A model generated the notes under the pieces. That model was not told the origin of the DNA. It saw only the letters and a program-made list of their open reading frames with translations, and did not search any database. 12,520 bases of DNA from Lachnospiraceae bacterium UBA3282 (GTDB lineage Bacteria; Bacillota; Clostridia; Lachnospirales; Lachnospiraceae): the NCBI GenBank assembly GCA_002361735.1, contig DETS01000115.1, positions 5,051-17,570 of the forward strand, in the 5' to 3' direction. Positions 7,361 through 12,520 of this stretch are shown here, one piece after another. The position numbers were made by a program, and so were the translations under genes. The first letter of the stretch is position 1. The number at the start of each line of letters is the position of its first letter.

Positions 7361-8731
7361 ATGTCGGAGATAGAAAACGAACAGCGGCCCGCGGAGCAGG
7401 AACCCGTCAAAGAGCAGGCGCAGTATACGCCGTCCGTGCAGGCGGAGTTTATGCGGGAAAAAATAAAGCAGAAGCCGGTCAACAAAAAGAAGCTTTTGCG
7501 CAGAACGGTGATCACTGCCGTGATGGCGGTGGTCTTTGGCTTGGTGGCGTGCGTCACCTTCCTGATTCTGGAACCTGTCATCAGTAACCGTCTTTATCCC
7601 GAGGAGGAGCCGAAGGAAGTTGCCTTTCCCGAAGAGACGGCGACGGAGGAAATGAAGCCGGAGGACATGTTGGTGAAGGAGGAGGATGAGGAAGTTCCGG
7701 AACCCGTTGATCTGGAAACGGTGGTGGATGAGCAGATTGAGGAGCTGTTGTCCCAGGTAGAATTTGGGCTGAAAGAATATCAGGGTGTTTTTGATGAGCT
7801 GCGCAAACTGACACAGGAGGCCGGCCGTGCAGTAGTCACGGTGGCAGGCGTTACCTCGGATGTGGACTGGTTTAACAATACGTATGAGAATGTTGCCTCA
7901 GCATCCGGCGTGATTGTAGCAAACAACGAAAAAGCGCTGCTGATCTTAGTCAGCGCAGGAAATATCAACGGGGCGGACAGCATAGAGGTGACCTTCTGCG
8001 ATCAACAGCAGGTGGAAGCAGAGTTGGTACAAAAAGATGACAATACGGGATTGGCGATCCTTTCCGTGCCTCTCCCCGCCATTCCCAAGGAGACCATGGA
8101 TGAGATCAGCATTGCAACGCTGGGCAGTTCCAGCGGCGTAAATCTTTTGGGAATGCCGGTGGCAGCGCTGGGAAGTCCTCTTGGGACGGCAGGTTCCCTC
8201 AGTTACGGTGTGGTGACTTCTGTGGGAACCGTCCTAGATATGCCCGATGCCGCATATAAAAAGATTACGACAGATATCTACGGAAGCAGAAACGCTACCG
8301 GCGTTCTCATCAATTTTCAAGGGTATGTGGTCGGTATTATCGACAATGTGAATACCAGCAATGACATGGGAAACCTGCTTACGGCGTACGGCATTACCGA
8401 ACTCAAACGCACGATCGAGCAGATGTCCAATGATAAAGAAAGAGCGTATCTTGGCATACACGGAGCGGATGTGCCCAAAGAAGTGATAGAAGATGCCCAG
8501 ATCGATACGCCGGCGGGCGTTTATATCAGGGAGATCGAAATCGATTCTCCTGCCATGGCAGCAGGCATTCAAAGCGGTGATATTATTATCAGAGTTGGGG
8601 ATACGGAGATAACGACTTACAGCGAACTGCTGAGCATACTGTACAGCGCTAAGCCGGAGGATGTGCTGACGTTTACCCTGGTGCGGCAGGGACATGAGAT
8701 GAAAGTGGATGTGACGCTGGGGAGAACGTGA
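7361..8731 (+). CDS. Membrane-anchored HtrA/DegP-like PDZ protein, apparently catalytically dead
   Basis: A 456-residue protein: short cytoplasmic N-terminus, positively charged KKKLLRR, one membrane helix (~49-71), a glutamate/proline-rich extracytoplasmic linker (~80-131), a trypsin-like domain (~150-350) and a PDZ domain (~362-456, with YLGIHGADV, DSPAMAAGIQSGDIIIRVGD). The protease domain keeps the S1C layout (ASGVIVANNEKALLILVSAG, GMPVAALGSPLG, GVVTSVGTV, GVLINFQGYVVGI). The triad is lost, however: the His position of TNNHV aligns to Gly200 in VSAGN, the Asp of TDLAVL to Gly230 in TGLAIL, and the Ser of GNSGGP to Ala312 in RNATGV. It is therefore probably a binding, chaperone-like or regulatory pseudo-protease outside the membrane. 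The start ATG 7361 has AGGAAAGGA upstream; an in-frame ATG at 7328 would lie about at the transcription start. Family is sure, the loss of activity is strongly suggested by the alignment. Confidence 0.88.
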   Translation: MSEIENEQRPAEQEPVKEQAQYTPSVQAEFMREKIKQKPVNKKKLLRRTVITAVMAVVFGLVACVTFLILEPVISNRLYPEEEPKEVAFPEETATEEMKPEDMLVKEEDEEVPEPVDLETVVDEQIEELLSQVEFGLKEYQGVFDELRKLTQEAGRAVVTVAGVTSDVDWFNNTYENVASASGVIVANNEKALLILVSAGNINGADSIEVTFCDQQQVEAELVQKDDNTGLAILSVPLPAIPKETMDEISIATLGSSSGVNLLGMPVAALGSPLGTAGSLSYGVVTSVGTVLDMPDAAYKKITTDIYGSRNATGVLINFQGYVVGIIDNVNTSNDMGNLLTAYGITELKRTIEQMSNDKERAYLGIHGADVPKEVIEDAQIDTPAGVYIREIEIDSPAMAAGIQSGDIIIRVGDTEITTYSELLSILYSAKPEDVLTFTLVRQGHEMKVDVTLGRT

Positions 8732-8767
8732 GAAGAACTTCTAATCACTCGCAGCAATGGCAGAAGT

Positions 8768-8790
8768 AAATTCCTTCGGAATTAATTTTT
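8768..8790 (+). terminator. Candidate Rho-independent terminator after the HtrA-like gene
   Basis: AATTCC at 8769-8774 pairs with GGAATT at 8778-8783 around a three-base loop, followed by AATTTTT to 8790. The stem is short and AT-rich, so termination may be partial. It lies 37 bases past the stop codon of the HtrA-like gene. Confidence 0.45.
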
Positions 8791-8793
8791 CGC

Positions 8794-8813
8794 AAAAGCA
8801 GCTTTGAGCTTTT
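8794..8813. other. Small hairpin AAAAGC...GCTTTT
   Basis: AAAAGC at 8794-8799 can pair with GCTTTT at 8808-8813 across an eight-base loop. Six base pairs, only two of them G-C, make it weak. It directly follows the candidate terminator and ends in a T-run, so it could serve as a second, backup terminator. Confidence 0.3.
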
Positions 8814-8825
8814 AAGTCTCACGTA

Positions 8826-8854
8826 GGAGAATGCCCAAAGTGCGGGCATTCTCC
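8826..8854. terminator. Strong 11-bp hairpin upstream of yhaM, possible terminator or promoter-proximal element
   Basis: GGAGAATGCCC at 8826-8836 is perfectly complementary to GGGCATTCTCC at 8844-8854 with loop AAAGTGC. The stem is GC-rich, but only GCATGATTTTA follows, a poor T-tract. It sits just ahead of the -10 at 8870-8875 and covers the area where a -35 box or repressor site would be, so it could be an operator or a terminator of the upstream unit. Confidence 0.5.
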
Positions 8855-8869
8855 GCATGATTTTACGAT

Positions 8870-8875
8870 TATAAT
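8870..8875 (+). promoter_or_regulatory. Consensus -10 (TATAAT) for the yhaM-rlmD unit
   Basis: A perfect TATAAT ends 28 bases before ATG 8904, giving a predicted transcript start near 8882 and a leader of about 22 bases holding the GAGAGGA ribosome binding site. The expected -35 position (about 8847-8852) lies in the right arm of the hairpin and does not resemble TTGACA, so the promoter may need an activator or be weak. It also rules out the upstream in-frame TTG 8877 as start. Confidence 0.5.
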
Positions 8876-8903
8876 ATTGCATGGAAAGAGAGGATATTAC
8901 AGC

Positions 8904-9851
8904 ATGAAGTATATCAAGGACTACAAGGAAAGTGACAGAATGTCGGATATTTACCTGTGCAAGCACAAGCAGTCGGCGGTGACGAAGAACGGGAAACCTT
9001 ATGATAATGTGATCTTGCAGGATAAGACAGGAACGATCGACGCGAAGATCTGGGATCCCAACAGCGCGGGTATCGAGGATTTTGACAGTCTGGATTACAT
9101 AGAAGTTTACGGCGATGTGACGAGCTTTCAGGGAGCGCTGCAGGTCAATGTGAAACGTGTGCGCAAATGCAGGGAAGGCGAATATGACCCCGCAGAGTAC
9201 CTTCCGGTCAGCAAGTTTGGCATTCAGGAGATGACGGACGAGCTATACGGGTTTATTGACAGCGTTCAGAATAATTGCCTGCATACCCTGCTGGAGCTTT
9301 TCTTCAAAAAGGATGCGGCATTTCTCAAGGCATTTCAGCAGTCTTCCGCGGCAAAGACGGTACACCACGGATTTGTAGGCGGTTTGTTGCAGCATACGTT
9401 GGCGGTGACGAAGCTTTGTGATTATTTCTGTACACAGTACCCCGTCCTGAACAGAGACCTTCTTGTGACGGCGGCAATCTGTCATGACATCGGAAAGGTG
9501 AAGGAACTGGCTCTTTTTCCCGTGAACGATTACACGGACGACGGACAGTTTCTCGGACATATCGTGATCGGCAGCGAAATGATTGCGGAGAAGGTTAAGG
9601 AGATAGAAGGATTTCCGCCGCTGCTTGCCAATGAGCTCAAGCACTGCATCCTTGCCCATCACGGCGAGTTTGAGTTTGGCTCACCCAAGAAACCCGCGAT
9701 CGTGGAAGCGGTAGCTTTAAACTTTGCCGACAATGTGGACGCGAAGATGGAGACGTTTGCGGAGATATTGGAAAATACGACGGAGCAGGGCTGGCTTGGC
9801 TATAACAGACTGTTTGAGTCCAATTTGCGCGGAACAAGAGTAGATACGTGA
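8904..9851 (+). CDS. yhaM: YhaM-type 3'-5' exoribonuclease (OB-fold plus HD domain)
   Basis: A 315-residue protein, almost exactly the length of Bacillus subtilis YhaM. Residues ~10-90 form an OB-fold nucleic-acid-binding domain (VILQDKTGTIDAKIWD, YGDVTSFQGALQVNVKRV). Residues ~150-290 form the HD metal-dependent phosphohydrolase domain, with metal ligands visible as His164 in LLQHTLAV, His194-Asp195 in AICHDIGKVKEL, His219 in LGHIVIG, His252-His253 in LAHHGEFEFGSPKKP and Asp276 in NFADNVDA. The family removes nucleotides from RNA 3' ends in the cytoplasm and also acts on single-stranded DNA. ATG 8904 is chosen because GAGAGGA precedes it by nine bases and an in-frame TTG 8877 overlaps the promoter region. 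The next gene, an rRNA methyltransferase, starts 15 bases after the stop, so the two form a probable RNA-metabolism operon. All key residues are present. Confidence 0.92.
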   Translation: MKYIKDYKESDRMSDIYLCKHKQSAVTKNGKPYDNVILQDKTGTIDAKIWDPNSAGIEDFDSLDYIEVYGDVTSFQGALQVNVKRVRKCREGEYDPAEYLPVSKFGIQEMTDELYGFIDSVQNNCLHTLLELFFKKDAAFLKAFQQSSAAKTVHHGFVGGLLQHTLAVTKLCDYFCTQYPVLNRDLLVTAAICHDIGKVKELALFPVNDYTDDGQFLGHIVIGSEMIAEKVKEIEGFPPLLANELKHCILAHHGEFEFGSPKKPAIVEAVALNFADNVDAKMETFAEILENTTEQGWLGYNRLFESNLRGTRVDT

Positions 9852-9866
9852 AAAGGCAGGTGCCTA

Positions 9867-11555
9867 ATGGAACAGAAAAGTTATCAAAAGAATGATGTGG
9901 TGCAGATCACGATAGAGGATATCGGGAACGACGGTGAGGGAATCGGCAAAGCGGATGGCTATACCCTGTTTGTGAAAGATGCCGTGATCGGGGATGTCAT
10001 TGAGGCGCGCATCACGAAATGTAAGAGAAATTATGGCTATGCGAGGGTGGAGAAGGTGATAACGCCTTCTCCTTTTCGTGTGGAACCGGGGTGCCCTTTT
10101 CACAGGCAATGCGGCGGCTGTCAGATTCAGGCGATGGCATATGAGAGACAGCTTGCTTATAAACAGAATAAGGTAAAAAATCATTTGCAGCGCATCGGCG
10201 GTTTTTCAAAGGAGCAGATCGATGCGGTAATGGAGCCGATCGTCGGTATGGAGGAGCCCTGGCATTATCGCAATAAGGCGCAGTATCCCGTGGGGTATGA
10301 TAAAAACGGAAAGATGATAGTGGGCTTTTACGCGGGCAGGACCCATGACATTATCGCCAATACGGACTGTCCTTTAGGACCGCCTGAAAATAAGGCGATT
10401 CTGGAGGCGGTTCTTTCCTATATGCGGGAGAATGGCGTCAGCGCTTACCGTGAGAACACAGGGGAGGGATTGGTGCGACATGTATTGATCCGCACGGGAT
10501 TTGCTACAGGAGAGATCATGGTGTGCCTCGTCATCAACGGGAAAAAGCTGCCTGCGGAGGAAAAGCTGGTGGAGAAGCTGACGGGGGTAAAGTTGGAAAA
10601 CGAGAGTGTCGGCGAAGCGGATTCGGTGGATAGTGACAGGCAGCTTACGGCAGATAATCGAAGCGTAAAGAGAGAGGGAATGTTCCGCCGTATATCCGGC
10701 ATCTCTGTCAGCGTAAACCAAGAACAGACGAATGTAATTATGGGACAGGAAATAAGAGTGCTTTGGGGGAATGGGTGGATTGAAGACAGTCTGCGTGTGC
10801 TAAATTCGGAAGATATCAAAATAGACGCAGTTGTGACCGGTGAAAGCGCAGGAAGTGAGGAGAAAATTGCATTTCGGATTTCGCCTCTGTCTTTTTATCA
10901 GGTGAATCCTCTGCAGACCGAAAAACTCTATGGCTTGGCACTGGAATATGCGGGATTGACGGGAAAGGAAACCGTGTGGGATCTCTACTGCGGCATCGGG
11001 ACGATATCTCTCTTTATGGCAAAACGCGCGAAACAGGTTTACGGCGTGGAGGTCATTCCGCAGGCGATTGAGGATGCGAAGGAGAACGCCCGCAGGAACG
11101 GAATTACCAACGCGGAGTTTTTTGTGGGGAAGGCGGAGGAAGTGCTGCCGGCGTTTTATGCAGAGAAAGACGGATGCGGCAGTTTAGAGATTGCGGAAGC
11201 GAATAAGGAGAAGTGGGATGGGGAGACTTCGGCACGGGAGCAGATGCGGCATCCGGATGTTATTGTAGTAGATCCGCCCCGCAAAGGCTGTGATGAGAAA
11301 TGTCTGGAAACCATGCTGGCGATGCAGCCTGAGAGGATCGTTTATGTGAGCTGCGACCCCGCGACCCTGGCGAGGGACCTTAAGATTTTGTGTGAGGGAG
11401 GGTATGAGCTGAGGAAGCTGAGGGCTGTGGATCAGTTTGGGCATACGGGACATGTGGAGAGTGTGTGCCGGCTGGTGAGGGAAAAGAAGGGGAATAAGAA
11501 AAAAATAAATTATCGGGAGGAAGAAATTGGGGATTGCGGGTGTATTTATGGGTGA
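9867..11555 (+). CDS. rlmD: 23S rRNA (uracil-C5)-methyltransferase, RlmD/RlmCD (RumA) type, with lineage insertions
   Basis: A 562-residue SAM-dependent methyltransferase that puts a methyl group on C5 of a 23S rRNA uracil (U1939 for RlmD; Gram-positive RlmCD enzymes also act at U747, so the target is not fixed). An N-terminal TRAM domain (~6-65) is followed by the [4Fe-4S] ligands Cys76, Cys82, Cys85 (CPFHRQCGGC) and Cys168. The SAM-binding loop is VWDLYCGIGTISLF (370-383); DPPRKGCD (469-476) and the nucleophile Cys496 in YVSCDPATLARDL complete the site, with general-base Glu531 in GHVES. It is ~100 residues longer than typical members: charged variable segments sit at ~245-272, ~306-333 and ~432-462, plus a Lys-rich tail from ~538 ending DCGCIYG. 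Similar but shorter inserts occur in related clostridia. The start has GCAGGTG upstream; a small hairpin (AGGCA/TGCCT) covers this site and could damp translation. Confidence 0.93.
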   Translation: MEQKSYQKNDVVQITIEDIGNDGEGIGKADGYTLFVKDAVIGDVIEARITKCKRNYGYARVEKVITPSPFRVEPGCPFHRQCGGCQIQAMAYERQLAYKQNKVKNHLQRIGGFSKEQIDAVMEPIVGMEEPWHYRNKAQYPVGYDKNGKMIVGFYAGRTHDIIANTDCPLGPPENKAILEAVLSYMRENGVSAYRENTGEGLVRHVLIRTGFATGEIMVCLVINGKKLPAEEKLVEKLTGVKLENESVGEADSVDSDRQLTADNRSVKREGMFRRISGISVSVNQEQTNVIMGQEIRVLWGNGWIEDSLRVLNSEDIKIDAVVTGESAGSEEKIAFRISPLSFYQVNPLQTEKLYGLALEYAGLTGKETVWDLYCGIGTISLFMAKRAKQVYGVEVIPQAIEDAKENARRNGITNAEFFVGKAEEVLPAFYAEKDGCGSLEIAEANKEKWDGETSAREQMRHPDVIVVDPPRKGCDEKCLETMLAMQPERIVYVSCDPATLARDLKILCEGGYELRKLRAVDQFGHTGHVESVCRLVREKKGNKKKINYREEEIGDCGCIYG

Positions 11556-11744
11556 TGGGGAATGGTTCATGTTCACATATTTTTTTGAATGAGTGATATA
11601 GTATTTTGTAACGTATAATATTATAGATGGTAAAATCCTTAAAACAAGATTCGGTTGTTTTAATGGAGAAGCTAAGATATAATATAAATGCGGTCAGATA
11701 CCTTTTTGTAGATGACTATATTCCATACAAAAGAGAGGAAGACC
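11556..11744. other. AT-rich intergenic region between rlmD and the nuclease pseudogene
   Basis: These 189 bases carry no gene that I can support. A run of seven T lies at about 11580-11586, but no good stem precedes it, so I do not call a terminator for rlmD. TATAAT occurs at 11614-11619 without a recognisable -35 and again at 11678-11683. Base composition is clearly more AT-rich than the housekeeping genes to the left, which fits a boundary with accessory DNA. Confidence 0.6.
11655..11683 (+). promoter_or_regulatory. Candidate sigma-A promoter for the nuclease-family gene
   Basis: TTGTTT at 11655-11660 and a perfect TATAAT at 11678-11683 are separated by exactly 17 bases. The transcript would start near 11690, about 55 bases ahead of the GTG start at 11745, whose ribosome binding site is GAGAGGA at 11733-11739. 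Confidence 0.55.
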
Positions 11745-12515
11745 GTGGATACGGAATTGAAAAATGCGCTAAAAGCGACAAATACGAAAGCACAGTATGA
11801 TGCCAGCGCAAAACGCTTGTTAGGACAGAAGAGCATTCTGGCACATATACTGGTAAAGACGGTAGATGAATTTAGGGGAATGAATCCCAAAGAAGTGGTT
11901 TCTTATATTGAAGGGCAGCCTTATATCAGTACAGTACCGGTAGAGCCGGGACTTACCAATATCAGCAGAGAGAAAGACGGTCAGCGGCTTGTTGGTTTTA
12001 ATTCTGAGAATGAGGAACTGAATGAAGGGTTGGTAAGATTTGACATTGTTTTTTATGTTCGGATGAAAGATGGATTGTCACAGATCATTGTTAATGTGGA
12101 GGCACAGAAAGATGATCCAAAGGGCTATCAGATATTGAACCGGGCAATCTTTTATGTGAGTCGCTTAATTTCCTCGTAGAAAGAAAGGGATTTTGAGAAT
12201 TCCAACTATGATGACATAAAGCGTGTTTATTCGATATGGGTATGTATGAATATGGAAGAAAATACCATGAGCCATATTCATCTTACGAATGACAATGTGC
12301 TTGGTGCCTATGAGTGGAAGGGGAAACTGGATCTGCTGAACATTGTAATGATTGGGTTGGCGGAGGAACTTCCGGGGCATGATGAAAGATATGAACTGCA
12401 CCGTTTGCTTGGAGCATTGCTGTCGAAAGAACTTACTATAGATGAGAAGCTAAACATAATCGGAGAAGAATACGATATTCCTATTGAGGAGAGTTTTAGA
12501 AAGACTAACTATTAA
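11745..12515 (+). pseudogene. Rpn/PD-(D/E)XK nuclease family transposase-like protein, interrupted by an in-frame TAG
   Basis: The first part codes 144 residues from GTG 11745 (GAGAGGA five bases upstream; an in-frame ATG at 11712 lacks a ribosome site) to TAG at 12177-12179. Reading straight through in the same frame gives another 111 residues to TAA at 12513-12515, without any frameshift. Both halves match one family common in Lachnospiraceae: DEFRGMNPKEVVSYIEGQPY, VPVEPGLTNIS, FDIVFYVRMKDGLSQIIVNV, EAQK, NRAIFYVSRLISS, then after the stop KERDFENSNYDDIKRVYSIW, VCMN and KLDLLNIVMIGLAEELP. Asp100 and Glu119-x-Gln121 (NVEAQK) are the likely PD-(D/E)XK metal-site residues. Relatives have Gln after ISS, so CAG to TAG explains the stop. 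The C-terminus (ESFRKTNY) also ends earlier than relatives, which continue into a MCNLS-type segment. Either a decayed gene, or one expressed as two pieces or by readthrough; ATG 12246 could restart the second half. Confidence 0.85.
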
Positions 12516-12520
12516 AAGTC

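Noticed and set aside
8877..8903. Upstream TTG start for yhaM
   Set aside because: It lies directly after TATAAT and lacks a ribosome site; ATG 8904 matches YhaM length.
9852..9866. Riboswitch or attenuator ahead of rlmD
   Set aside because: Only 15 bases are available; the AGGCA/TGCCT pairing is too small to be more than a minor effect on translation.
11575..11590. Terminator at the T-run after rlmD
   Set aside because: Seven T are present, but no stable stem can be formed immediately upstream.
11556..12520. Insertion sequence or toxin-antitoxin locus at the right end
   Set aside because: The nuclease-family gene shows no terminal inverted repeats and no partner gene within the window; only its family name links it with mobility.

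Overview
The window reads as chromosomal housekeeping DNA from an anaerobic Firmicute, most likely a member of the Lachnospiraceae or a close clostridial relative. That rests on the gene families (clostridial AIR-synthase-like protein, MutS2, YhaM, RlmD/RumA-type methyltransferase, an Rpn/PD-(D/E)XK transposase-family nuclease), strong purine-rich ribosome binding sites and intermediate GC. It is recalled family knowledge, not a database result. There is no rRNA, tRNA, CRISPR array, phage gene or defence island, and I did not find an obvious undescribed multi-gene system.

Layout. 1-2563 (+): a closely spaced run of a partial AIR-synthase-like protein, an Lrp/AsnC regulator, a PLP aminotransferase (4-bp overlap with the regulator) and the tRNA methyltransferase TrmL. 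2538-2734: repeat-rich DNA between convergent transcription units, with an imperfect direct repeat that runs into the trmL stop codon and a long inverted repeat with a 20-bp outer stem. 2752-7262 (-): a tight run transcribed mutS2, then an OmpR-family response regulator, then its sensor kinase, with gaps of 12 and 2 bases. 7263-7360: divergent intergenic region with an extended -10 promoter for the rightward gene. 7361-8731 (+): a membrane-anchored HtrA/DegP-like protein with a PDZ domain whose three catalytic positions all appear substituted. 8732-8903: three hairpins and a consensus -10. 8904-11555 (+): the YhaM-type exoribonuclease gene and an RlmD/RlmCD-type 23S rRNA methyltransferase gene, 15 bases apart. 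11556-12515 (+): a lower-GC accessory region with one nuclease-family gene split by an in-frame TAG.

Functional themes. The left operon joins amino-acid-responsive regulation and transamination with tRNA wobble modification. The middle minus-strand operon joins a DNA/ribosome-associated MutS2 with a two-component system sensing an extracytoplasmic signal. The right operon is RNA metabolism (3'-5' RNA decay and rRNA methylation). The most useful second looks are the pseudo-protease, the repeat structure that supplies the trmL C-terminus, and the amber-interrupted nuclease.
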